Shown here piece by piece: positions 32,889 through 43,800 of a stretch of DNA of 64,000 bases. The first letter of the stretch is position 1. Every line of letters begins with the position of its first letter. The notes under the pieces were generated by a model. That model searched no databases and had not been told where the DNA came from. It worked only from the letters and a program-made list of their open reading frames with translations. The stretch is from contig CM075102.1 of the NCBI GenBank assembly GCA_037576195.1, positions 46,992,745-47,056,744 of the forward strand. Direction: 5' to 3'. Source of the DNA: Phytoseiulus persimilis. Lineage: Eukaryota > Arthropoda > Arachnida > Mesostigmata > Phytoseiidae. The translations under genes were made by a program, and so were the position numbers.

Positions 32889-34313
32889 ATGTTGAGCCGC
32901 ATGCAGATACGCCGCCTCGCTGCTCTGCCGCCATGCAACTTCAAACCGGAGAAATACAGCGGGCCAAAAGCCAGAGATATTCTCTCCTCCCGAAATAAGA
33001 ATATTAATCCGTCCCTAACCGCAAATTTGCTCTACAGTGAACCGTTGTACATAACCCAAGGTCACATGCAGTGGTTATGGGATGAGGGAGGTCGTAGATA
33101 TCTCGATATGTTCGCCGGCATCGTTACCGTATCCGTTGGTCACTGCCATCCCGTCGTCAATCAGGCTGCCGAAAGACAGTTGAAATCCCTGTGGCATACC
33201 TCGAATATCTACTTGACACGACCTATCCATGAGTTCGCGGAGAAACTCACAGCGAAACTTCCCGGTGACCTCAAAGTATGCTACTTCGTCAACAGCGGCT
33301 CCGAAGCCAACGATATGGCGATGATGCTGATGCGAGCTCACACGGGAGCCTGGGACGTTGTTTCCTTGCGAAACGCATACCACGGTATGAATCCATACTG
33401 CGCGAGTCTTTGCTCTGTCTCGAGTTACAAGCGGCCCCAAGCAGGAAACTTCGGGGTTCATCACACAATGAACGCTGATCCTTACCGTGGGATCTGGGGT
33501 GGAGCGAAGTGCCGGGACAGCCCCATCCAAACAGATCGTTCGTGTGACTGCAACGAAGGGTGCAAAGCCGCCGACATGTATGCCGGTGAGTTCAGAGATC
33601 TCCTGAATCACTCGATCTCAACGAAGAAGATGGCGGGATTTTTCGCCGAGAGCATCCAGGGCGTCGGAGGAATCGTTCAATTTCCGCGAGGCTTCTTGAA
33701 GCAAGCGTACGAATTGGTCAGATCCAGAGGTGGAGTTTGTGTCGCCGACGAAGTACAAACCGGATTTGGTCGACCCGGTGAGCATTTCTGGGGCTTTGAA
33801 TCTCACGGCGTTGTCCCAGACATCGTCACCATGGCGAAGGGCATCGGGAACGGCTTCCCTTTGGCAGCAGTTGTGACGACTCCGGAGATCGCTGCCGCGC
33901 TAGCTCAAGCAAATTTTTTCAACACGTTCGGGGGTAATCCGGTCGCCAGCGCCGTCGGCTCAGCGGTGCTCGACGTTATCGAGCGAGAGAAACTCCAGGA
34001 GAATTGCTCTGTTCTTGGAACGCATCTTTTGCAAGAACTTGGTCAGCTGAGGTCAAACTTCGAGATAGTTGGAGATGTTCGTGGACAAGGACTCATGATC
34101 GGTGTCGAACTTGTTGAGTCGAAACAAACTAAGCAGCCGTTGGCAGCAGAGAGAATGGCGAAGATTATGGATCTGACCCGCGGCAATGGATTACTCATAG
34201 GTCGCGGCGGGAACTTCGGAAACGTTCTCCGTATCCAGCCTCCAATGTGCATCACGAAAGCCGACGCGGATTTCACCGTGGATGTTTTGAAGGAGTGCCT
34301 TCGGAAGATTTAG
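32889..34313 (+). CDS. AGXT2: Alanine--glyoxylate aminotransferase 2-like, mitochondrial
   Basis: A 474-residue class III PLP-dependent aminotransferase in one exon; the family uses alanine or beta-aminoisobutyrate as donor and glyoxylate or pyruvate as acceptor in mitochondria. A short basic N-terminus (MLSRMQIRRLAALPP) fits a targeting peptide. Motifs: MFAGIVTVSVGHCHP, YFVNSGSEANDMA (cofactor phosphate binding), RNAYHGMNPY, FAESIQGVGGIVQFP, CVADEVQTGFGR with the Asp that contacts the pyridine nitrogen, and the Schiff-base Lys in MAKGIGNGFPLAAV. FFNTFGGNPVASAVG and a C-terminal GRGGNFGNVLRIQPPM follow. All catalytic residues are present. The gap to EIPR1 is about 420 bp; polyadenylation signal at 34434. 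Confidence 0.95.
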   Translation: MLSRMQIRRLAALPPCNFKPEKYSGPKARDILSSRNKNINPSLTANLLYSEPLYITQGHMQWLWDEGGRRYLDMFAGIVTVSVGHCHPVVNQAAERQLKSLWHTSNIYLTRPIHEFAEKLTAKLPGDLKVCYFVNSGSEANDMAMMLMRAHTGAWDVVSLRNAYHGMNPYCASLCSVSSYKRPQAGNFGVHHTMNADPYRGIWGGAKCRDSPIQTDRSCDCNEGCKAADMYAGEFRDLLNHSISTKKMAGFFAESIQGVGGIVQFPRGFLKQAYELVRSRGGVCVADEVQTGFGRPGEHFWGFESHGVVPDIVTMAKGIGNGFPLAAVVTTPEIAAALAQANFFNTFGGNPVASAVGSAVLDVIEREKLQENCSVLGTHLLQELGQLRSNFEIVGDVRGQGLMIGVELVESKQTKQPLAAERMAKIMDLTRGNGLLIGRGGNFGNVLRIQPPMCITKADADFTVDVLKECLRKI

Positions 34314-34433
34314 AAATATTCTACATCCCTGCCCTGGAGTCCCAAAGCTAGCGAAATTACAAGTTGTTCTCAAGTTGTTGAGCTCCGTGCCGACGAATGT
34401 CAACCATATTCGAACGCTATGATGAGTGCCTCA

Positions 34434-34439
34434 AATAAA
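34434..34439 (+). terminator. Polyadenylation signal of AGXT2
   Basis: AATAAA 121 bp after the stop. Confidence 0.6.
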
Positions 34440-34593
34440 GATCACTGGATATGACGCAGGCATCAACTGTCCCGGGTGCTTTTTCTTCGAGAATGCAACC
34501 TTTGGCTGGCTCTTGAATCATTCTGGAATGTGTCGATCGCACCAAGTTCTCTGAATATTATTCATCCATAACAGTTCTGATTAACACAGCGAG

Positions 34594-36368
34594 ATGACCG
34601 AAGAGGAACCCACGACGACAAACGGAGCAGCTCTAGAAGCTTCTCCCCCCACGCCAGAGGAGGCGCCATTGTTGACCGAGCTGCAGCAGCCAGAGGCGGG
34701 CGACACCGAAACCCTGACTCCCTCCTTCAAAGAAACCGTCAGGAACGAAGTCCTTGGAGTTTTGGATCATCTGAACGTCATCAAAAACAATGGTGGGTTG
34801 TAGTCAGACTTTTCCCGATCCACACCGAGGGCTCAGCCCATTCTGCCTCAACCAGACTTCCCCTCGGACCCTAGAGTGTACAGTAGAACCTCGAGCATCG
34901 TCAACCTCGATTATATGAGTTCTCAGCCTCAACAGCTCAGTCGATAAGAACCGCGTCGATTCAGTCGCAGCCTAAGCTGTGTGGAGGATCTTCAAAATCC
35001 GAAGTTGATATGATCGAGGCTCTTTTGTATGTAGTCCTACCATATTGTCTATGATCTTTTGATCGAACCCAAGAATTTCATTTTGCACATTCAAGAATTC
35101 GTACCGAAGCCCGACGGCACATGGGTCGAAGCCAAGTGTCCCGCTCGTATTGATTTGTTCGGAGGATGGACAGATACACCTCCAATCTGCTACGAAATGG
35201 GGGGCTCGGTGGTGAACATGGGAATCCTGGTCGATGGAGTCAAACCGATTTCTGCGAAAGCACGTTTCAATAGTAGCCAGGCGAAATTGAAGCTGCTAAT
35301 GATCGAGAAGAATGGACCAGAGAAGCTGGTGGTGGTCGAGACGATGGAAGAGCTCCTCGACTTCAGTGACCCTTCGAGTGAGGGAGCTTTACTCAAAGCC
35401 TGCATAGTCGCATGTAACATTTTCGACAAGAGCAAGCCCCTGAAAGATCAACTGCTGGAAGAGTACAAAGCCGGCTTAGATATTGTCTCAGTAACTCATC
35501 TCCCTCACGGCAGCGGTTTAGGTGAGTCTCGTCCGTCCTGTCAGGTATCGGTGCTTTTCGAGGATATCAATTTATTTTTTATTCATTGATTTATATTTAT
35601 TTGCCGCTGACGTGCGAATCACTCTCATATTGGTGATCTTCGTTTTGCAGGTACGAGTAGCATTCTGGCGAGTGCTCTCTGTGCCGTGATTTGGGGCGCA
35701 ACAGGCTACCTTTTCGATCGAAAGTCGCTCCTGCAAGTAGTTCTTGGCGTTGAACAGCTGCTGACCACGGGTGGCGGATGGCAGGATCAGGTCGGTGGAG
35801 TCCTCGGCGGCATAAATCGAGGATTCTCGAAACCAGGACCGTTGCTCCAGGTCAAGTTTGAACCGCTCCCTGTAGAGGACGCGTTCGTTGACCTCTTAGA
35901 GCAGCACATCGTTCTTGTGTATACCGGGAAAATCCGGTTGGCGAAAATATTCTGGACGTTGTCGTGAGCCGATGGTTCGATCACTGCCCGGCCATGATGG
36001 ATTGCTTCCGCAAGTTGCACACGGGCAGCATGCAAATGCAGGGAGCCATCAAGACGCGCGACATGGCTAGGATTGCCGCTTTGTTCACTGAGTATTGGGA
36101 ACTGAAGAAGAAGTTGGCTGAGAATAGTGAACCCCCCGAAGTCACTCAACTTATTAGGGTAGTCGAACCGTTTTGTGTCGGTTATTCCTTATTGGGAGCA
36201 GGAGGCGGTGGGTTTCTTTGTGCCATAACGGCTCTTCCGGATATGCATGATGAAATCCGAACCGAACTGAAACGGAACTCGGACTTCGATAAAGTCACGG
36301 TGCATCGCATAAGTTTGGATACCCACGGCATACAGCTCTACAGAGGGAACTCGATAATACATATCTGA
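34594..36368 (+). CDS. L-fucose kinase-type GHMP kinase, lacking the N-terminal domain
   Basis: Exons 34594-34792, 35096-35521 and 35651-36368, all in phase, about 447 residues. The second and third exons match the C-terminal kinase half of animal fucokinase (FCSK), which makes fucose-1-phosphate in the salvage route to GDP-fucose. Key blocks: CPARIDLFGGWTDTPPICYE, the ATP loop LPHGSGLGTSSILASA, LTTGGGWQDQVGG, LVYTGKIRLAK and the C-terminal LLGAGGGGFLCAI. The large N-terminal pyrophosphorylase-like half of FCSK is absent; instead exon 1 encodes about 65 acidic, Thr/Pro-rich residues starting MTEEEPTTTNG. Only 280 bp separate it from AGXT2, so little room exists for missing exons. At about 35941-35950 an A run is one base short (RLAK/NILDV), breaking the frame in an otherwise conserved block. 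AATAAA at 36614. Confidence 0.85.
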
Positions 36369-36613
36369 TTTTGAGTAGGACGCTCCGCTCCAGACGATTC
36401 GGCCCGCCGCGCCGAACCCGAAAATAGTACGCTTACGCAGTCCTCGCTGTCCCCAGTATTTGTGTCATTTCATGCGAAGGCTGTTATCGCTTACGATTAT
36501 GTTGTTATTACCTTTATCATCATATATTCATCACAATCATGTTATGTACATACAGGAGAAGAACGATGGTGTCCTTTTTTGAAATCAATGGAGAACGAGC
36601 AAGTTATCGACGA

Positions 36614-36619
36614 AATAAA
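36614..36619 (+). terminator. Polyadenylation signal of the fucokinase-type gene
   Basis: AATAAA about 245 bp after the stop. Confidence 0.5.
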
Positions 36620-36699
36620 ATAAGAAGAACATTCCAAAGCTTGACGTTGCTGCGAATTCCCCTCGCCTCCGCAATATCGCATTCATTGATTCATATTCA

Positions 36700-37205
36700 G
36701 TTCAGCCCTCGATTTCGGTTCATCTTGTTTCCTAGTTGTAGACTTCCAGTATTCATTCATTCATATGAACTCTCTTGGCCATTCCTTCTCACCGTCTGAG
36801 AAATATGAATGTAGTGACCACGATGCACACTCGATAAGAAACGAACCCGGCTCCGGTGTCGAACTGTGGTTGTCGACCTCGCAGAGTTTCATCGAGGGCT
36901 GATGGGACAGCTTGTCATCAGTATTCTATGCCCCGTAACTAGATGCAGTGATTTATAGTTCGCTCAGTTTCCGATTCCGGTCCATCTCATTTTCTAGTTC
37001 CAAACTTCCAGTATCCATTCATTCATACGTTAACATGAACTTCTTCGAGAAGAGAACTTGCGGTCACTACTCCCCATTTTCTGAGAAATATGAATGGAAT
37101 GCAAACTCGATGACGAACAAACCCGGTTCCGGTATCGAGCTGTGGTTTCTGAGCTCGTGTAAGGCTCATCAAGGGCTAACGGGACAACTCATAATCGGTC
37201 TGATG
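36700..37205 (+). repeat. Diverged direct tandem duplication of about 255 bp
   Basis: Unit 1 (about 36700-36950) and unit 2 (about 36958-37205) share ordered words: ACTTCCAGTATTCATTCATTC / ATCCATTCATTC, CTGAGAAATATGAATG, AACCCGGCTCCGGT / AACCCGGTTCCGGT, GAACTGTGG / GAGCTGTGG and GGGACA. Function unknown. Confidence 0.65.
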
Positions 37206-37209
37206 TATG

Positions 37210-37461
37210 ATGGCTCCAGAAGTTCAGAAACACAGTGCGGAGTCTGCGGAACACTCGTCAAAAGCAGTCTTGAAAACATATCTGGATAGTTCTGAGATGA
37301 TAATCACTCTTCTGAGCGGCCAAAAGAATGCTTTATCGAATCATGCGGCAATCGACAAACATTCTGGACTCTCCTTACCACGAAGTACTATGGATGAGAC
37401 TTTTCGCCAGATTCTCGAAGGATACCGATGTCTCGTCAGTCAGAAACATCAGGCAACGTGA
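37210..37461 (+). CDS. Uncharacterised 83-codon frame
   Basis: Begins MAPEVQKHSAESAEHSSKAV and reads a plausible soluble helical sequence (LKTYLDSSEMIITLLSGQKN) before a stop. An overlapping frame continues with REKAAKMESAKSIAVVLADAR to 37546. No family recognised and no splice context established. May be a decayed exon or chance. Confidence 0.25.
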   Translation: MAPEVQKHSAESAEHSSKAVLKTYLDSSEMIITLLSGQKNALSNHAAIDKHSGLSLPRSTMDETFRQILEGYRCLVSQKHQAT

Positions 37462-37839
37462 AAAAGCGGCGAAGATGGAGTCCGCAAAAAGTATTGCCGT
37501 AGTATTGGCAGACGCGCGAGTGGCTCTTGGGTGCAGAAGGAACTGAACTTCGATGGTCGGGAGAAAGTTTTGTAAATTAATTAATTAACAATGATGGAAT
37601 GATTCCCATCAAAGAAGTCAGACAATTCTCCGGTCAACGTTCGTCGGCAGCTGCGGCGATCCCGACCCCGAGGGAGCTCTTTTTAGAATCGTTTGAGCAG
37701 CCCTATTTCCAACGTTTCGAGTTTGTCAACCACTCGCCCTCAAATGATCGGTCAAATTTCCCTGGCAACGACTTCCCTTCTGCAAATGAGGCTCGGATCG
37801 GGCGGCAAAGTTCTGATGAACACGAAAATCCCAACTGAG

Positions 37840-40807
37840 GGATGACTAGGAGGTTTTCACATGCATTCAGAGCCCCGACTCAAACAACTGTCCATTCCGG
37901 AACGTACCGACAGTATTTCGTCCGCACCGCGCAGGGGACGGTTGCAGAGCTGCTGCTAACGGGGAGTTCGACAACTGAATTCCTGCATCAGTTCTAACCT
38001 GGACTGAACTGTCGAGCGCTCTCGTGCCACCAACAAGAGAACTGTGTGATAGAATGCCTCATGGAAAGCACTCGTTAACACGATAGCACCACCAAGTTGA
38101 TTGGAAATCATTTCCACAAATGTACTCCATCAATAGCGAGCAGTCTTTCTATTGAATCAGATCCCTCGCCCTTGCTTGCCCATTGCTTGAGCGGATCCGT
38201 CGCGAGCGCCCTAGCGAACATTCAGGCCAGGTTCCTTAGGGTTATCTGACGGGGTCGATCTCTGAATCAAGCGAGTGCGTAGGCCGGGGCTCTCTCAGCG
38301 CTGTGGGCAGGCTTCCGGCTCGATGTTGAGCGTGCCAAACACGTGAACCACTGCTGTGACTGGGGCTGAGAAAATCGCCGTCGGTGGCTCAGAGTTTCGT
38401 AGGGAATCTGAAAAGCCTGACTGGAGTTCGGTAGTTGTGAATCACCGCTTCGAATCTGTGTGGCGAGCGGCAACGCCATCGGTATACTCGGTGACACGGA
38501 AGCCTGGCGGTCGCCACCGCCGTCCGACAGAGAGTGCATCTTCCCTTGTCTGGAGCATTGACACTGAAGTCGTCTCACGGGAAACGACACGAAATGACTT
38601 CGAGTGAGTTTTTCAATGCGTTTCCGCGAATCGTCTCGAGAGATTTTCGGCGCAACGATACATGTACCACTTGTCGGTTCTCCACGTGCGTGAACCAAAA
38701 GCCTGGCACAGGCTTGGTGAAACGGATCATAAGGATCTAGGCTTCTAGCTGACAGGGCCGCATCAAATCAATGTAGACCCAGCCCGGAGGTACCAATATC
38801 CAGTTTGCTCTTGTTAACGAAATTCCAGGGTTGGAGGTATTTGTTGACAGCCGTAGCGGCTGACGCAACGGCGAAGAGCGCTCAAGAGTTGGAAGAAGAG
38901 CTCGAAAAAATCCACAGTTCAGTTCGTCGACGAGCCCAGCTTGAGATCCGAAAAAGCGCGGCCTGCGACGAAGTGTGTCATTTCAAATGCAAAGGTCTGT
39001 GGTGAAAGAGGCCAGGAGATCCTTCCCATACAGCATGAGGGTCAGCACCTGAGATGAGCACATTGCGACGCGGAATGGAGCATGCCACTCATGAGGTGAG
39101 CTCGACGGGCAGCTCAAGTGGCGCTTCCCGCCAACTGAGCATGGGAAAACTCGACCCTCTGATCTCAGGAGAATTATGAACCCAATTATCGGGATCGGCG
39201 CGAGAATTTGAGTCCGACTTCGATCTCGACGAGAATTGAAAAAGATCGCAGGTATTCCCGATGGCACCGCAGAGTGCATACATTCATGATGCTTAGTTCA
39301 TTCTTCAGAAAACTATAATATCTCAATGCTACGACTCTCTCCCCATGTCTCCGGGGAAACTAGTAGACCAAATTCATGAATCATCGGGATTGTGTGCTTT
39401 CGGTAGATTCCTTGAGTTCAGCAAGCAAAGTCGCTCCAATGAGCGATCCTTCGCTCCGAATCCTTTCGGATCAGAGCTCTCCAAAGCCGGCACCTGGGAC
39501 CACTGTATTCACGTATGGGATGTCGTTCGGGACTCAATCGGGACAAAAAATGAAGAACAGGCCGCAAACAGCGTCGATGCCGATGGAGAAGACTCCATTG
39601 TCAGTGAATGACGTCTTGTGACCCCAGCTCCACGATGATCCATACGATCATCAGCGTAACGTTGGTCAGCTGCTCCTGGTCGACGCTCCGCGCGTTCCGC
39701 TCAATTTCAGTTTCAGAGACTTCGTTGCAAGAGGCGCCCCCTGTGGCCATCGTTGGCATCAACTTGCCCAGTGCTCTGTGTTGTCCCGTCGACACGGGTG
39801 TGCCTACCAGAGTCATTCACTTCGGATCTGCTCCGCGGCACTGGAGTGATGCATGAATACTGCGAGATCAGAAATCCCGTGTACCGCGAGTCGGTGCTCC
39901 ATCGATAGACGGCTACCCCAGATTTTCTTGTGCTGAATTGTTCATCTGCTGTCCTCAACACATGTTAGATGACATGAGTTTGGAGTATGACGAGCTCCCT
40001 CAGCTCGAGGTTGACGACTATGAGAGCTCAAGTAAGAACATCGGTGAAGAAGTCCTCATCCGCTGCCCGAGAAGTGATTTTTTTCCCCGCGATCGCTCCC
40101 AAGCTGCATTTTATGCGGGAGTGAACCGCTGCCGGCTCGATTAGCTGAGCAAACTCTGTCCATGATCAGATGAATGGTCTTGTGACAGTGCAGTTGTTCA
40201 GTAGTCCGCCTGTAAAGCTGACGGCAAAACTCTCTGAAGTCTCCTCCTCTCCACTCGTGCTCCGCCGTCAAATGGTGGAAGGATACTGGAATTTAATCAG
40301 GATGCTTTGGGAAACGGATTCCGTGTCCGCCGCGGAGGAGTCTGAGGAATAGCCGATATGTAGCCAGTGAGTCGAGGGTCTCGTTGGTACAGCTTCGACG
40401 AGCCAATACCTTGAATCGGACCAGCGAGCGACCGTCACTAAGTTCTGCGTCAATGATTCCACAAATAGATCGCGTTCGCGAGAACCTTGTTCACGAAAAC
40501 TCATTTGACAAAGAGCGCGCTCAAGCGGGAGCTTGACATTCCTGCGTTGATCTACGGGCCGGTCACTAGCTTTGAGTCACTCCTCTGGAGATCCAATACG
40601 GAGATTCGGTCATATGATCTCTTGGAAGACTTGCCGAATCGATATTGGCAGAGCCTGAAGACTGATGCGGTGATGTTCCTAAACTCTGCTCCATCCGTGT
40701 ATAGGTATAGAGTTCTGTTTTCCGAACTCGTAGAGCTCAATCGGATGTTTTCCCGTCGATGGCCAGGGAAAGACTGCTGACGCCATCATCTGCGCTGAAG
40801 ATCGGGG
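37840..40807 (+). other. Stretch with scattered coding-like pieces, no identified gene
   Basis: Several plus-strand pieces look like exons of one unknown gene. About 38857-38993 (KSAQELEEELEKIHSSVRRR, preceded by AG and followed by GTCTGT). About 39420-39608 (Ser/Pro-rich). About 39960-40031, ending in DDYESSS at a GTAAGA donor. About 40180-40350 (LRRQMVEGYWNLIRMLWETD). About 40508-40750 (DIPALIYGPVTSFESLLWRS). I could not join them with consistent phases, and no domain is recognised. They lie upstream of the SLC6 gene on the same strand. Confidence 0.3.
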
Positions 40808-43800
40808 ATGAGTCCGAGCAAGACTGCGAAACGATGGAGTTTCCCTCCAAACCGACTCCAGATTTTTACCTCGCTGTTCGATACAGCTTCCTCCTCTATG
40901 GGGGAACTTGTGGGAGCAGACTTGTTTACCGCGTCAAGAATGTTCTCGTCAATTACAGGTGATGGAGCCGCTTCGAAAGAAGGCAGCGAGAGCTCCGCAG
41001 AGCAGAGAGAGCGATTCGGAAGCCGTCTAGAGGGCATACTGTATTGTATAGGGTTTGCGGTAGGAATCGGAGATGTTTGGAGATTCCCGTTTCTCGTATA
41101 CCAAAATGGTGGAGGTGAGTCCCAGTTCTGAGTGATTCGCGTCTGGAATCTTTATAACGGGAAACTGCCCTACTTTGATGACACTAAATTGGGAACTGCT
41201 TCACAGGAGCATTCTTCTTCGCATACATCGTACTCATGTTCATTATTGCCGTTCCTCTGTACACCATGGAACTAACGATCGGACAATTCTCTAGTCGGGG
41301 ACCCCTCGAAGTTTGGAAATGTGTGCCCATGGCTAAAGGTTGGTCGGTTTTAATTTTTGGATGATTTTCCAAAGCTTCATGATGAGAGTCTGCTCATCCT
41401 GGATAAAGGGAATCCCGGGACAGAAACCGCTGTGAGTACATCGCCTTGTGCTCCTTTTAGGCATTGGGTACGCCATGGTGACAATTTCATTATTGGTGGC
41501 AGTTTATTACAATGTGATTTTGGCATACACTCTGTATTACCTCGTGCAGTCTTTCCGTTCGGTCCTGCCCTGGGCGGACTGTTACGATTGGTGGGGAGCT
41601 GATAAAGAGACCTGTTTCGTTCGCCAAAAAGGTAAGCTACAGTCCATTTCTCCTGAAGCCTCCAGTAATGCACAGAAATATAGTTCACAGGGTGGCCGAA
41701 TTAGGTGGGGAATTTTTTGACTCTTTCTTGTTCGACTCATCACTCTGCTTCTTAATTTCGAATCAGTAAGGTTATTTCGGAATCTCGGGACGAGAAAACA
41801 TGATCGGGTTCGGGATTTTTCTTTCGGGAGTGATAGCTCGGGAATCGCGCGTTTTTTTCGATCGGTGGAGAGTTGCATATCCAAGAGCGACTCAGTAATC
41901 ACCCTCTTTATCTGTCGTTCAACCTGAGCAGCCGGGAAATATACGACCTCGACCGATCGAGTTTGTACCGGCATGATTCGATGCGTCAAATGACCCCTTT
42001 CACTTGCCATTGAGCACAGTGAGAATCGCTCCAGAGATTGAGAGAGGGCGAGCGATTGTGTCAGCCTGGAAATCGCCGACAAAATCTGGTCCTCGATGCG
42101 TTTTCCCCTTGGCTGTTCAGGGATGCAAGATTCGACAAAAATTCAGACGGTGAGAAGTTCTCATTTTTCACCCAGAAATCGAGCTCTGCCTTAAAACGGA
42201 CTAGCATGATTTTTGGGTGAAGAAAAAAGCCGATGCGGCAAAGGCATAGCTGTGTAAGGAGGAGGAGACTTCGTCAAGAAATCAGCCGATTCGTAGGCCG
42301 ATACGATCGCTTGCCTTACATCGAGCTCTGAAGCGATTCTCCCTTTGTTCAAGGGCAATAACCAGGGGAACTTTCCCGTGTAGTGTCATACCGGTACGAT
42401 CCCGACCAGTTGACTTTCGACGTTTACCGGCTGGTTGACGAAAGCAGCCCACGAAAAGGTTTTCAGACGCTACAGGAGAAGCAATTCTGAATCGATTGAC
42501 GCATATAAAAAAAACATGGGTTGGCAGTATCACATACTGCCGCTTGTTTTGCGTGAAAACGTGGAGCTGTGTGGTCCTCAATGGGGTGAGTTGGAAACCG
42601 GTCATGATTCTTCTTTTGATCTCGAGGGGGCGATGTCAGGAGCAATCCCTTGAAATCTTCGTAGGGTCCTTCGGTGACCCTAAGCATTCAGCTCCGCGCG
42701 TTGCCTAAGCACCACTCAGGTTCTCAGGCGCGCCATTCTAATGAGGGCAGAGAATGCTGCAAAGTTTCTGACCGAAACTCCGAGATCTTCAGCACGAGAT
42801 TAATGGCTCCCCACTGTTCATGTAGAAACCTCGTTGTTTGATCAGCGATCCTATGTGCAGGCAGCTAAGCTCAGTGATTCAGATTGCCTCGAGATTTCAT
42901 TTTTCCCTGCTCATCAATTTGCCTCCATTTTGTCCCAGAAGGATTCACGTCCCAAGACCTTTGGACTTGTTAGGAATTCACAGCACAGCGTCTGACACGC
43001 CGATCGCATCCAATTTATCCTATCTAACCCCAAAATTCGGCCAATTTTCGGGTTACAAATGATATATTAAATAACCTGGGGAGAGATAAGGGGCGGTCCG
43101 AGAGCAGCTCATATGAACGCTCCCTGTCCTGCACAATTTATTCCATTGCGTTTCTCGAAACCCGAGAAGAACTCTTGTTCATGCTGATTTCCGAGCAGCC
43201 GAGCTGTCGATCGTAGAGAAAGAGACCACGAAACCGATGATGTCCTCAAATCGAGATCTCGAAATAGCTTGACTGATTTAGAATCCAATCATCGAGTAAT
43301 GAGCGGGAAAACGCAGAGAAAAATATGCCTAGCTAATTCAACCGCTCTGTGGTTGAGAGTCTGTCAAGCGTCTTCACTGTACGCCCACATGGGACCCGGC
43401 TCCATCCCGTGATTCTATCCGAACGGTCACGATCTCTCACTTGAGGGAGGCCGATGCTCAAAACGAGCAACAGACGTGAGAGAACGAGTCTCCTTGCAGA
43501 TCTCATCCTGTGCAAAAGTGTCCCTTGGGTTCTTCGCGAAAGATACGCTAACACCAACGTCTCAGGTGAGACAGTATCGATTTTTCCCGAGGATGGGGCC
43601 AGTGCGTTCAGGGTTCCTCTCGAAGAATTCGCAGCACTGATGACGAACTGCAGCAATGCGACTACATCGGCCGCTGAAATGTTCTGGGAGCGGCATGTGC
43701 TCGAACTTTCATCTGGAATCTCGGAGGTCGGTGGGCTGAAATGGGATCTGGTAGCTTGCCTATTCGTCAGCTGGCTCATCGTGTTCCTATGTCTGATCAG

